A stretch of DNA of 64,000 bases from Streptomyces tateyamensis (GCF_003205575.1 NZ_PYBW01000013.1:1-64000); one strand, 5' to 3'. Numbered from the stretch's first letter, positions 35,152 through 44,059 are shown. A program made the numbers and translations. The notes: generated by a model from the letters alone, not told the origin.

Positions 35152-37446
35152 TCAACCGGGCCCAGACCCGTAGGTAGAATCGCCGACAGTGAGCGGGCTG
35201 TTCCAAGTCCCTTGGGGTTCCTGTGTTTTACTCATCGCCCTGGTGGCTGGGTGGCGACGCGGGATGCCCCATCCTGCAGCAGCACGACACAAGGTCGTCT
35301 GACTTGCCCCAGACTCAGCGGACAGCTCAGCGATACTCCTCCTTCTGTCGAGGTACTCTCGCTCGAACCAGTCCCGGTCAATGAAGTGTTCTCTTCGTCG
35401 ACCTTGTTGGTGGAGCGCTACGCCGATTCTGGTGAGTTCGCCGCGGACGACGCTGGTGCTAGTGCCGATGATTTTGGCGATCTTGGCAATCGAGAGTTGC
35501 TGCTCCACATAGAGTTCGCGGAGCCGGTCTGGTCCCAGGTCGCCGACCCGCGGCGTGGGATCGGTCTGCCGCCTCTCCTGCCTGGGGAGTTCGGGGAAGG
35601 TTGTCCCGGTCGCATCGCAATACAACCGGACGTTCTCAAAGGTCAGCCCGGTTCCTGTCGCGACCTCGGCGAGAGAAGCACCGGCGCCGTTGAGAAGCCG
35701 CACGACCTCGTTCAGGTCGTCGGGGTCCTGCCCTGGCCAGGTGACACCAGTGACCCACTCGACAGGGGGTTCCCAAAAGATGGGTTCATCAGTGATGCCG
35801 TGCTCATCGAGCACCGCCTGAGCTTGGCGTTTGATGAGCTCTTGGATGGCGGGATGCATGCGGAACCGCAACACATTCCAGCCGGTGCAGACCGTGGGAG
35901 AGTCCATCCTCCTGCCTGCGAGGCTGGTCAGATCTGAGCCGGTCAGAAGAGATCGCAGGTACAGGTCGAGCAGCCGGAGATGGCGCGCGCCAGGTGGTCT
36001 CCATCCCTGCCGTTTGCTGAGGTCTTGGTGAAGTTCGCTGTCGAGCCGGACAGCCGCATCGGGGGCCCCGAAGAGTGCCCGGCGCCGCTCGTAATTGATG
36101 GGGGACCCCTCACTGTCCAGGCCGGCGGCGAGCTGGGCCAGGGCCGATACGATCGCGTGATGCCCTTCGTTCTGTGGCCCGAGCAGCATCTGGACCGCCC
36201 TCTTGCTGGCGGGGATGCTGAGCATGGCGCATGCGTCTGGGTGTGTGAAGGAGACAGGGGCTCGTGCCACGAGAAGGAGTGACGAGAGCGTCCACCGTTG
36301 GGGGTAGGGCTGGTAATTGGGAGCGTTGCTGTCGGCGAGCCGGATCGTCCAGGAGGGCCACATCAGCTTCGGGATCATGGTGGCTCGGCGCTGAAGGTCT
36401 TCTCGTGTTGCCTTGGGGATGGCGGGGTTTGAGGTCGCTGTTCCGTACCGGAGCCGGTGGTGAGACTGCAGACCGGAGTCAAGTGACCTCAGCACGCGGG
36501 ACATCAGTGGTGGGCTGAGGCGTCGATAGGTGTGGAGGACGCTCGACGGAGTAGCCGTGACGAAGCGCTGCCGGTCTCCTTGTGTGATCCAGTCCAGGAC
36601 GATGCTGCCGCCCGGTGTCTGACCGGCGTGGGCGGCCAGAGCGATCACTGTGCCGGCCGCAGCGGTCGCGGCATCCTCGGAGCCGAGGCCGTTGAGTTGA
36701 AGAATGGGTGCACGGTCGAACTCTCGCAGCGCGTCGTTCAGCAGGTCTGGGAGTCCCGCTCGATGCGTGTGAAAGACAACGAGGGCTTTCCAGGCAAGGG
36801 TGTAGAGGTCGTGGAGTGCTTCTCGCGCGTAGTTAAGGTCGCTTGCCTCGAGGATCTCGTCGATCTTGGCCTGTGCGGCCACCACAGCCCCGTCTCGTGG
36901 AACGCTCACTGTAGGACTGTCTCGAAGTGGGTGCGCGCAACGGCCTCGCCCGAGGCTGGGTACATGCCCGTGGCGGCCGGCAGGGATTGGGCGCGCTCCG
37001 CACGCTGGGCAGGTGTCGAGAAGCAGCAGGCTGTGCTGGCGGCAGGCAAAAGACCATGGCAGGCGCCATCTCAGCTGCCAGCGGTCTTCTGTCTCGTGGA
37101 GGCAGGAGGGACAGTAGCGGCTGCCGCTGCTGCCGCGCCAGGTCGGCGCGCGTGCCAGACCGCGTGTCTGGGCGCGGACGGCGATGGAAACCCCGTCCTG
37201 TGGGTGAAGCGTCATGCGAGTCAGAACTGCCGGCTCCATTCCGGTGGCACGCGAGAGTGCGTCGCGCTCATGTTCGGTCAGCGCAACCACCATGCGACGG
37301 GGCCGGGATCGGGTGAGGTTGAGAAAGCTCAGCAAGCCCGAGGCATTGGTGTGAAGCCGGAAGGCGTATGCCTCGATCCAGCTGTCCAGGGCTTCGCCGG
37401 GAATCGGCGGTACGAATATCGGCATGCGGTCCGGTGACCAGGTCAT
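35152..37446 (-). CDS. tniQ: TniQ/TnsD-type target-selection protein
   Basis: A 764-aa protein. The N-terminal TniQ domain (P16-GEALDSWIEAYAFRL) is followed by a zinc-binding region with C112, C115, C135, H138, C146 and C149. The long C-terminal part contains at least two helix-turn-helix-like segments (SIAKIAKIIGTSTSVVRGEL near 660 and SIAELSAESGASQTTLCRAA near 715). Short TniQ proteins serve CRISPR or resolvase-linked transposons, while long ones with extra DNA-binding parts act as TnsD, choosing a fixed attachment site. The length and HTHs favour the TnsD role, here probably the dnaB 3' end. The ATG overlaps the tniB stop by one base (TGATG). Confidence 0.88.
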   Translation of the reverse strand: MTWSPDRMPIFVPPIPGEALDSWIEAYAFRLHTNASGLLSFLNLTRSRPRRMVVALTEHERDALSRATGMEPAVLTRMTLHPQDGVSIAVRAQTRGLARAPTWRGSSGSRYCPSCLHETEDRWQLRWRLPWSFACRQHSLLLLDTCPACGARPIPAGRHGHVPSLGRGRCAHPLRDSPTVSVPRDGAVVAAQAKIDEILEASDLNYAREALHDLYTLAWKALVVFHTHRAGLPDLLNDALREFDRAPILQLNGLGSEDAATAAAGTVIALAAHAGQTPGGSIVLDWITQGDRQRFVTATPSSVLHTYRRLSPPLMSRVLRSLDSGLQSHHRLRYGTATSNPAIPKATREDLQRRATMIPKLMWPSWTIRLADSNAPNYQPYPQRWTLSSLLLVARAPVSFTHPDACAMLSIPASKRAVQMLLGPQNEGHHAIVSALAQLAAGLDSEGSPINYERRRALFGAPDAAVRLDSELHQDLSKRQGWRPPGARHLRLLDLYLRSLLTGSDLTSLAGRRMDSPTVCTGWNVLRFRMHPAIQELIKRQAQAVLDEHGITDEPIFWEPPVEWVTGVTWPGQDPDDLNEVVRLLNGAGASLAEVATGTGLTFENVRLYCDATGTTFPELPRQERRQTDPTPRVGDLGPDRLRELYVEQQLSIAKIAKIIGTSTSVVRGELTRIGVALHQQGRRREHFIDRDWFEREYLDRRRSIAELSAESGASQTTLCRAAAGWGIPRRHPATRAMSKTQEPQGTWNSPLTVGDSTYGSGPG

Positions 37447-38585
37447 CAGGCAGTCCGTCTCCGCTGAGCCCGGTTCTTCGGCCGAGAGGTCAGCAATCCG
37501 GCCTCGATGGCTGCGACAAGTTCCCGCCTGGCTTCTTCTGCTGCCGCATCGTTCTTCACCTTGTCCATGAGCTCGGTGTCGAGCCGCTCGTGTCCGGTAC
37601 GGATGGCTCGTAGGCAGCCCCGGTTGATCAAGGCCATGAGTGAGGCGAAGTGACCGCTGGAGCGCGCAAACAGGTAGTCGCTGAGGTCGTCAGCAAGCAT
37701 GCCTGGATACAGCTCGGAGAGCACGAGTTGACGCTCGATCGACAGGAGGAGGCGGCGCCACTCCTGTCGTCCTTGCTCGTCCTCGACTTGAAAGGGCCGC
37801 AGGGTCAGCGGTGTGGTTCGGCGTCCGAACTGCGCGAACAGCGTCTGCTCCGGAGCGTGTCCCTCGGTCAGGATGCCGCGCTGCCGTACCCCGACACCGA
37901 CGTAGATGAGCGTGACCGGGAACGTGTTCGAGAGAAACTTGAGATGGTTGGCCATCCGGACGGCATTGGCGTTGGTATGAGACGGGGCCAGAAAGTGGAT
38001 GTCGTCGACGACGAAGACGGCCGTTTTCATGGTCAGGACAGCGTCCTTGGCGCGTTCAGCGAGCGTGTCGGCATCACCGCGATCAGGGAGGCCGTAGAAG
38101 CGGCAGATGGCGGCGTTCAGCCCCCGGATGTGAGTGTTCCCGGTCAGTGCGACGTAGATGAGCGGTACACGGCGCTGCCCGTCAGGTGTGGTCTCGCCTC
38201 GCAGGGCGACCTGGCGGCGATAGTAGTCGCGGGCGTAGTCGAGGATTGCGGTGCTCTTTCCCAAGCCGGGATAGGCATCAACCAAGACGGCAGGCTTGGC
38301 CTTGTCTCCGTCGTGCCGGTTCGAGTCGACGATCTCGGCGAGATCATTGTGGAGCTCCAACAGCTGAGGCGTCTTGATCGGGCCGATGTTGGCGTGCCAG
38401 ACCACGCGCCGATCGTCGTAGCGCACCAGGTCCTGCGCGGACAGCGCAGTTCTCTCGGCCTTGGTCAAGTGCTCAGGCTTGGCCCGGTCAGCGCCGTAGA
38501 CGAACTCCAGCAACCCCTTGAGCCGAGTAGGCGAGTACTGCCGGTCGTCGCCTTCGAAACAGTCCCGCCCCGGTTCGGTATTCAC
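37446..38585 (-). CDS. tniB: TnsC/TniB AAA+ transposition regulator
   Basis: A 379-aa ATPase. Walker A is A104-YPGLGKST and Walker B is VFVVDDIHFL (D194, D195). TnsC/TniB proteins form ATP-dependent filaments on target DNA and link the target selector TniQ to the transposase. The C-terminal helical part is normal for the family. The GTG start overlaps the tniA stop by four bases (GTGA), and the stop overlaps the tniQ start, so the three proteins are made in fixed order. The TnsC name is as suitable as TniB since tnsA is present. Confidence 0.9.
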   Translation of the reverse strand: MNTEPGRDCFEGDDRQYSPTRLKGLLEFVYGADRAKPEHLTKAERTALSAQDLVRYDDRRVVWHANIGPIKTPQLLELHNDLAEIVDSNRHDGDKAKPAVLVDAYPGLGKSTAILDYARDYYRRQVALRGETTPDGQRRVPLIYVALTGNTHIRGLNAAICRFYGLPDRGDADTLAERAKDAVLTMKTAVFVVDDIHFLAPSHTNANAVRMANHLKFLSNTFPVTLIYVGVGVRQRGILTEGHAPEQTLFAQFGRRTTPLTLRPFQVEDEQGRQEWRRLLLSIERQLVLSELYPGMLADDLSDYLFARSSGHFASLMALINRGCLRAIRTGHERLDTELMDKVKNDAAAEEARRELVAAIEAGLLTSRPKNRAQRRRTA

Positions 38586-40786
38586 CGGCTCTCCCAGGCG
38601 TCGGCGTAGAAGTCTTCTTCCTCCGCCAGCGACACCTGATCATCGCCGGGGAATGGCGCGTCGCACTCCTCGTCCTCGTCGTCGTCCCCGCCGAGGTCCT
38701 CCCCGGTGAGAGCCGAATCCGGGTCAATGGAGCCCTCCACGACCCGCTGCGACTGAACAGTGTCGGCATAAAGCGCTGCAACTCGCCGGGCCGTGGGCAG
38801 TGCCGCAGCATCGTCCGTTGCCTCCCCCTGCCCGAGCAGGCGCAGACGCTGTTGAGAGAGGCGCACAGCCATACGCCGCTCGGCGGCCCCTGCCGTCAGC
38901 CCGGCTCCCCATCGGTCCAGCAGTTCGACCAGGGCGCGCCGGGTGTCAGGAAAGCGATGGGTCTTCGCGGCGAGCCTTCGCGCGTAGCCAGCGGCCTCGC
39001 GGCTGACCGGGCCGTCCATGGCCGCAGCATGCTCCCACTTAAGCGTGTGCCAAGTCTTGTCCCGCGGGTCCTGGAAGTAGACCTGGGTGACGTCTCCAGC
39101 ATCGATCGCAATGGGCCACTTTCCCGCTTCCGGACCGCGCGCCGAACTAGGCTTGTTGCGGAAGTCGTTGAGGGAGTCCCCGTTGTAGATCAGGGTGTCG
39201 TGCTGCACCCCGTAGTGCTGGATGGTGACGTGTGCCTCCTCCAGGAACTCGTAGACCGTGTCTGGGCGGATCGGGATGGTCAGCGGGCCTGCTCGGTTGA
39301 TGCCGTGCTCCAGCATCTCCAGCGGGCTCAGCTTCAGCTTCGGGAACTCGGGGATCACCAACCCGCGGTGGTGGCGCCGGTGATAGACCAAGATGATCCA
39401 TTCGCGGATGATCGCCTCGAGTTCGTCGATGAAGAAGAACGCTTCCTCCTCCACCTTCTCGCCCCGGCTGTGGACGTCCGGCCCTTTGTAGCCCGGGAGC
39501 GCCGCGAGGAGTCCCTCACGCAGGGTCCTGAACCAGCGTTCGATCGGCTTGTCGGTAGGGGTGTAGGGCCGGGCCGGCTGCAGGGAGATGCCGAACTTCT
39601 CACAGACGCTGCGGATGTGGTTCGACAGGTAGATCTTGCCGTGGTCGAAGACGATGGTCTCCGCCGCGACGCTTGGCAGCAGCGGCTGACCGTCGACCGC
39701 GGCGTCCACCAGCTTGCGGGGATCGACCACCATGTTGGCCGGGACACCGCAGTACGGCAGCGCCTCAGCAGTTCCGGACCTGGCTGGGCTGCGTGGGCGG
39801 ACCGTCTCGAACAGCACGCCGGCCACGTCCACCGCCTTCGTGGACACCGGGGTCAGCCGTAGGCCGGTGATGCAGCGGTCGTAGAGGTCCATGGCAATGG
39901 TGAGCTCGCACTGCACCCAGCGGCAGGTCACCGGCTCCATCGCGAAGACGTCCAGGGTGTTGGTGTCCAAGATGACGTATTCACCCGGACGGGTCGCCCG
40001 CAATCTCCCGTAAGTGCCCTGCGGGCGGTTCGCGATCGATCGCTTCCCCTTGGTGCTGCCAGTGAACGCGTTCGTGCCTCGGTCCAGCGCCCGCAAGATC
40101 GAGTAAGCGGTAGTCCGCGCAGGTGAGAGGACTCTCTCGGCGTCCTCGCCGTTCTTCTCGGCGTCGCGTTGCTTCTCGGCGAGTCGCTCCTCAATCTCCA
40201 GAAGGAGCAGGTCGCGGACCGGTCGGCTGGCCTTGACGTAACGGGCGACCGCTTCCCTGGCCGCGTCGAGCCAGCGGGGATCGGCCCGGTCCAACACGTC
40301 CGTCGTGGGACGTTCCTTCACCAGTCCGGCAGGGCCGAACTCGGCCAGGGCAGCCCATCGGCGGACCGTGCTCTCGCCTACCCCCAGTTCGGCCGCCTTC
40401 GCCGCGTATCGCCGCATCATGGGGACACCAGGGGCATATGCGGGTCGCGGCTCACCCTCCAGGGCCAGTTCAGCGCAGCCCAGCCGGTATCCCGTGAGTA
40501 CCTCCTGGACGTGCCGGTACTTCAGCGTCAGTGCATCGTCCTCGTCCTCGCTCAGCGCTCCCAGTACGGCCGCAACGGCAGTCTCCGGCTCCGGCGTGTC
40601 GAGAAGGATCCGGGTTGTGGGATGTGACAGGAGCATCGCGGTGTCCACCTGCCGCCACTTCGGCTCCCCCAGGACCCCTACTTGCTGTAGCAGCACCCTG
40701 CGGCCCTCGATCTCGGCAACAGTGAACTGCTCGCCATCGAAGGTCAGCGGCAGGCCCGGGCGCAAGGTCGTCGTCCATCCGCTCAC
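38582..40786 (-). CDS. tniA: TnsB/TniA DDE transposase
   Basis: A 734-aa integrase-superfamily transposase that joins transposon 3' ends to target DNA. The N-terminal 250 residues hold winged-helix segments (ELGVGESTVRRWAALAEFGP) for end binding. The rve core has the DDE triad D274 (ILDTNTLDVF), D381 (VFDHGKIY) and E416 (DKPIERWFRTL). A C-terminal beta-barrel and a very acidic tail (GGDDDEDEE) follow; the tail probably contacts TnsC. The GTG at 40786 overlaps the tnsA stop by four bases. All catalytic residues are present, so the element may be active. Confidence 0.93.
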   Translation of the reverse strand: MSGWTTTLRPGLPLTFDGEQFTVAEIEGRRVLLQQVGVLGEPKWRQVDTAMLLSHPTTRILLDTPEPETAVAAVLGALSEDEDDALTLKYRHVQEVLTGYRLGCAELALEGEPRPAYAPGVPMMRRYAAKAAELGVGESTVRRWAALAEFGPAGLVKERPTTDVLDRADPRWLDAAREAVARYVKASRPVRDLLLLEIEERLAEKQRDAEKNGEDAERVLSPARTTAYSILRALDRGTNAFTGSTKGKRSIANRPQGTYGRLRATRPGEYVILDTNTLDVFAMEPVTCRWVQCELTIAMDLYDRCITGLRLTPVSTKAVDVAGVLFETVRPRSPARSGTAEALPYCGVPANMVVDPRKLVDAAVDGQPLLPSVAAETIVFDHGKIYLSNHIRSVCEKFGISLQPARPYTPTDKPIERWFRTLREGLLAALPGYKGPDVHSRGEKVEEEAFFFIDELEAIIREWIILVYHRRHHRGLVIPEFPKLKLSPLEMLEHGINRAGPLTIPIRPDTVYEFLEEAHVTIQHYGVQHDTLIYNGDSLNDFRNKPSSARGPEAGKWPIAIDAGDVTQVYFQDPRDKTWHTLKWEHAAAMDGPVSREAAGYARRLAAKTHRFPDTRRALVELLDRWGAGLTAGAAERRMAVRLSQQRLRLLGQGEATDDAAALPTARRVAALYADTVQSQRVVEGSIDPDSALTGEDLGGDDDEDEECDAPFPGDDQVSLAEEEDFYADAWESR

Positions 40787-41613
40787 ATCGACCTCCGAAG
40801 CACCGACTCGCCGGACAACGGACGCGTCAGATCAGTGGTCAACTTCCCCGACCACAGCAATGCCAGCAGCGGCGGCCTCGCTTCATACCTCGGGCGGCCC
40901 GCAGCCAACCTCAACTCGGCCTCAGCCAGTCGTTCACCATCGCGCACGCCTACCCAGGCCCGGTCGACATCCTCTTGTGGGACGACCCCCGGGCGCCGAT
41001 ACCCAGCCAGAAAGCGGACGTTCTCCAGGACCACGACATCGACCCCCGACCAGATCTCGTACTCCCAGCCGCGCCGCTCGGCGATCTCACCAGGCCACGC
41101 CAGTGCCTCCGCGATCTTCGGGTCTGTCAAGCGCTCCGCCGGCTTCACGTTCACCAGCCGAGCCGCGCCCGTCGTCGACACCAGCAGGTAGTCCGGGACA
41201 TGATGTCGGGGCCGCCCTCCGACCCGTGCGACCAGGCGAAACGGCTGTGCGTAGATGTGGTGCACCAACGGATCGAAGTCCGCCAGCAGCAATCGGGCGA
41301 GCTCCAGCCGGCTCTCGTGCACCACCAACTTCCCCATGGTCGTTGAGGCGTAGGCCCCAGAGAAGTGCTTGTCGCCGTGCCGGGAGCGGACCTTTCTCCA
41401 GGGCTCGGACTGGTGAAAGTCCTGCAGCCGGAGGCGTGCAACGTCATGGGCGAGGACGCCGCCGTCCTCGTAACGGACCCAGGCGATCGGTTCTCCGCCG
41501 CCAAGACGGCGCTTCTCTCCACTTCGTCCGGACATGTCCGCACTGTAGAAGCGGCCGAGCACTCGAAATTGGGAAAGATCGGCGAGGCCCACCTTCTGCT
41601 CGAGAAGGTCCAC
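40783..41613 (-). CDS. tnsA: TnsA-like endonuclease
   Basis: A 276-aa restriction-type nuclease that cuts the 5' transposon ends, enabling cut-and-paste movement. The catalytic set is E100 (HESRLELARLLL), D141 (HVPDYLLV) and K157 in VNVKPAER, the E-D-xK pattern of TnsA (Tn7 has QVK here). YASTTMGKLVVHES and HHIYAQPFRLV are conserved in actinobacterial TnsA-like proteins. The GTG at 41613 is the longest start; an ATG at 41535 with TACAGT six bases upstream is an alternative that keeps all catalytic residues. Its presence separates this element from Tn5053-type transposons, which lack TnsA and copy themselves in. Confidence 0.88.
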   Translation of the reverse strand: MDLLEQKVGLADLSQFRVLGRFYSADMSGRSGEKRRLGGGEPIAWVRYEDGGVLAHDVARLRLQDFHQSEPWRKVRSRHGDKHFSGAYASTTMGKLVVHESRLELARLLLADFDPLVHHIYAQPFRLVARVGGRPRHHVPDYLLVSTTGAARLVNVKPAERLTDPKIAEALAWPGEIAERRGWEYEIWSGVDVVVLENVRFLAGYRRPGVVPQEDVDRAWVGVRDGERLAEAELRLAAGRPRYEARPPLLALLWSGKLTTDLTRPLSGESVLRRSM

Positions 41614-41647
41614 CTCGCCGTGGACTTCGTATCGACATTGATCACCT

Positions 41648-41712
41648 ATTGCTCATGATCAGCCGATACTGCTCACCGTCGTTCCGCCGAAAGCTCACGC
41701 GGCCTGACTACA
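41648..41712. repeat. Inner end-like sequence duplicated from the right end
   Basis: Bases 41651-41676 match 45357-45382 of the outer right end at 25 of 26 positions. ATTGCTCA (41648) and ACTGCTCA (41668) repeat the binding core, and the block runs on to CTACA at 41712. It may be a vestigial right end or the tnsA promoter with transposase-binding sites. The bases after it (GAGGC) differ from the CAGGC duplication, so it is not the current end. Confidence 0.75.
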
Positions 41713-41721
41713 GAGGCAGGA

Positions 41722-41762
41722 GGCGGATCCCTGGGCCCTGAACGGGAGCTCAGGGATCCGCC
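41722..41762. terminator. 12-bp hairpin between tnsA and the IS701 element
   Basis: A perfect stem (41722-41733 with 41751-41762) with a 17-base loop. It could shield the tns operon from transcription arriving from the IS701 transposase on the same strand. Confidence 0.5.
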
Positions 41763-41802
41763 CCCGCCCGCTCAGCACTAGTACTCCAGCGGTAGATCGT
41801 GA

Positions 41803-43119
41803 TCATGCTGGTGCCGCGGCTTGGCGCTGGTAGTGGCTGGCTTGGGATCGGGCCTGGTGGCGGCGTCTCCAGTGGGACCAGCGCAGCCGGTGGGCTGTGC
41901 CGTGGGCGCGCTCCGCGACGAGGGCGATCAATAGGCGGGCGATCTCGTTGCAGGTCAGCGGGATCAGATCGTCGGGGCCGGGCTGGTGGGTGTGTTCGTC
42001 GGCGCGGACGACGGCCAGGAAGGCGTGGGCGAGCATGGCCAGGGTGACCCAGCGCGACCAGGACGCATATCGGCGGACCTGGTGCTCGTCCAGGCCGGCC
42101 AGGCCCTTGCCGGCCTGGAAGGTCTCCTCGACCCGCCATCTTGATCCCGCGACCCGCACCAGGGTCGTCAGCGGCACCGGCTGGGGCGAGTAGCAGCGGT
42201 AGTAGGCGAGTTCGCCGGTGGTGCGGTTGCGGCGGATCATCAGGTGGTGGTGGCCGGGGGCGGTGTCGGGCAGGGCGATGTGGGCCCAGTCGTAGAAGCG
42301 TTGTCCTTTGGCTCCGGCTCCGGCGGACAGCTTCTGCCAGGCCCGCTTGGGGAGCTTCTTGGCGAGGATGTCCGCGCGGAACTTCCCTGCCCGGGTGGTG
42401 ACTTCGTGGTTGCAGGCCACGGCCAGCACATACCCGGTGCCGCGTTCCTCCAGGGCGGTTCGCAGTTTGGGGTTGCCGCCGTAGACCTCGTCGCCGGCTA
42501 CCCAGGGGGAGCGGTGGCCGGCGTCCAGGAAGCGGGTGATCATGCGGGTGGCCAGTTCGGGCTTGGTTGCGAACGCGGTGTCCGGGTCGAGCCCGGCCGC
42601 CCGGCAGCGGTCGGGCTTGTCGGTCCACGAGCGCGGGATGTAGAGCTCGCGGTCCACTGCGGCGTGTCCGCGCCGGCCTGCGTAGACCAGGTAGACGGCG
42701 ACTTGGGAGTTTTCGATTCTCCCTGCGGTGCCGGTGTACTGGCGTTGGACGCCGACCGTGTGGCTGCCCTTCTTCACGTCGCCGGTCTCGTCGACCACGA
42801 GAACAGCCTGGTCATCGTGCAGGTGCTCGACCACGTAGTCGCGCAGGTCGTCGCGGACCGCGTCGGCGTCCCACTTGGCCCGGTTGAGCAGGTGCTGCAT
42901 CCCGTCCGGGGTGGCCTCCCCAGCCCATTCGGCGATGGTCCAGCAGTTCTTACGCGGCAGGTCCGCGAGCAGGCCCAGCACCAGTGACCGTATCCGGCGG
43001 CGGGGTTCGACCCGCGTGAACCGGCCCGCGATCCGGCCTATCAGGACCTCGAACGATGCCTGCCAACGGGCAGGGTCTACGCTGTGACCTGCGGCCACCG
43101 CATGATCGTTTGTCTTCAC
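41803..43119 (-). CDS. IS701-family DDE transposase
   Basis: A 438-aa transposase from the GTG at 43119, which gives the family-like start (AAGHSVDPARWQASFEVLIG). The catalytic aspartates lie in VLVVDETGDVKKG and WVAGDEVYGGN, and the glutamate in RVEETFQAGKGLAGLDEH. The stop codon falls inside the left inverted repeat, as often in compact ISs. Longer starts (43149 or 43371) cannot be excluded, but they extend into the passenger gene region. No frameshift is seen. Confidence 0.88.
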   Translation of the reverse strand: MKTNDHAVAAGHSVDPARWQASFEVLIGRIAGRFTRVEPRRRIRSLVLGLLADLPRKNCWTIAEWAGEATPDGMQHLLNRAKWDADAVRDDLRDYVVEHLHDDQAVLVVDETGDVKKGSHTVGVQRQYTGTAGRIENSQVAVYLVYAGRRGHAAVDRELYIPRSWTDKPDRCRAAGLDPDTAFATKPELATRMITRFLDAGHRSPWVAGDEVYGGNPKLRTALEERGTGYVLAVACNHEVTTRAGKFRADILAKKLPKRAWQKLSAGAGAKGQRFYDWAHIALPDTAPGHHHLMIRRNRTTGELAYYRCYSPQPVPLTTLVRVAGSRWRVEETFQAGKGLAGLDEHQVRRYASWSRWVTLAMLAHAFLAVVRADEHTHQPGPDDLIPLTCNEIARLLIALVAERAHGTAHRLRWSHWRRRHQARSQASHYQRQAAAPA

Positions 43120-43195
43120 ACACTGATGATCAACGGTGGCCGCACCCATGTCCGCACCGGCCCCCACCAGCAAGATCACGAACCATAGCCGGAAC

Positions 43196-43633
43196 CTAGG
43201 CCGACCAGCAGTACAGACAGCCGGCGTGCTCATCGGCCGCGCGGGCGAGACGAGCCAGGTCGCCCAGCAGTTCGGTCGCCATCTCCAGGTCGAACTCTTC
43301 GCCCTCCGCTGCCCGTTCCCGAACCCACAGCGCGCCGACCTCGGCAAGCCTGAGCGGATCCGCAGCGGCAAGCGCGTCCTGGAGGGGCCCGGAGACGACG
43401 AGGATCAACGGACCCTCCCCGTCGTCGGGGTCAGCCACCACTCGCGGTTCGCCAGCTGCAACAAGCTCTTCGAACCTACGACCGGTGAAGATGCCCTCCC
43501 ACTCCATCAACGCCTCTTCGACGTCGAAGTTGCCGCAGGACAGCGACTCGAAGATCCCGGCGGGCCCATGCTCCACAACGGTGGCCGCCGCTTCGTCGTC
43601 CGGCGCAACGTAGAACTCGATGATGGTGCTCAT
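43196..43633 (-). CDS. Passenger gene inside the IS701 element, hypothetical
   Basis: A 145-aa acidic soluble protein starting MSTIIEFYVAPDDEAAATVV, with FESLSCGNFDVEEALMEWEG in the middle and a Cys/Trp ending. I recognise no catalytic motif; it looks like the small conserved hypothetical proteins common in streptomycetes. The frame stays open to an ATG at 43735 inside the inverted repeat, but the ATG at 43633 gives the best-formed protein. As it lies within the perfect inverted repeats, it would move with the IS. It may be a captured host gene. No function is proposed. Confidence 0.65.
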   Translation of the reverse strand: MSTIIEFYVAPDDEAAATVVEHGPAGIFESLSCGNFDVEEALMEWEGIFTGRRFEELVAAGEPRVVADPDDGEGPLILVVSGPLQDALAAADPLRLAEVGALWVRERAAEGEEFDLEMATELLGDLARLARAADEHAGCLYCWSA

Positions 43634-43752
43634 CGCGGCATAGTGCCTGCTCAACCTGTCCAGGTCCACCTCGTCGACCAGTAGGCCGCGAGCAACCACG
43701 TCGCCATCGCCCCGGGACAGCGCGACCATGATCACGATCTACCGCTGGAGTA

Positions 43753-44031
43753 CTAGCGTCGGGGAAGCGCCAGCAGGTTGTCGCTCCACTTGCCGTCAGC
43801 ATGAGTCCGAAGGTACTTCTCGCCCCGCTCGGGCGTGACGACGGCAACGTCAGCACGGTTACCCCGACCGTCGTCGGTGTAGGCCTTCCCGCCGGTCTCG
43901 ATCCACGCGACGATCGAGGCCCGCGAGTTGTCGCCGGCGTTCCCGTCAGCCCGATCCGTCCACCACAGGTGGACGATGTGCTCGTGCTTGTCGCCACCCG
44001 AAAGCCGGACAGCTGTGATCTGAATCGCCAT
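43753..44031 (-). CDS. DUF3892-domain small protein
   Basis: A 92-aa protein matching the DUF3892 pattern: AVRLSGGDKHEHIVHLWWTD, then SIVAWIETGGKAYT and ADVAVVTPERGEKYLRTHAD. The family is found in phage, plasmid and defence-rich contexts and has no proven role. GAGGAG lies 7 bases before the ATG. Its TAG stop is part of the CTAG duplicated by the IS701 element, so that insertion left the reading frame intact. The IS5 element sits only 28 bases before the start codon and has probably removed the native promoter. Confidence 0.8.
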   Translation of the reverse strand: MAIQITAVRLSGGDKHEHIVHLWWTDRADGNAGDNSRASIVAWIETGGKAYTDDGRGNRADVAVVTPERGEKYLRTHADGKWSDNLLALPRR

Positions 44032-44059
44032 GTTGTTCTCCTCACGTGTGGTGCCGCTA

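Larger units (their letters stand above)
41782..43752 (-). mobile_element. IS701-family insertion sequence with passenger gene
   Basis: A 1,971-bp element. The 26-bp terminal inverted repeats (41782-41807 and 43727-43752, beginning TACTCCAGCGG) are identical, and CTAG flanks both sides (41778-41781 and 43753-43756), the target used by IS701 elements. It carries one transposase gene and, between transposase and right repeat, a second gene of 145 codons that is not needed for transposition. Identical ends and an intact transposase suggest recent insertion. Confidence 0.9.

Noticed and set aside
41709..41712. CTACA at 41712 as the true right end of the transposon
   Set aside because: The following GAGGC does not match the left CAGGC, while the outer end has an exact 5-bp match and a better inverted repeat.
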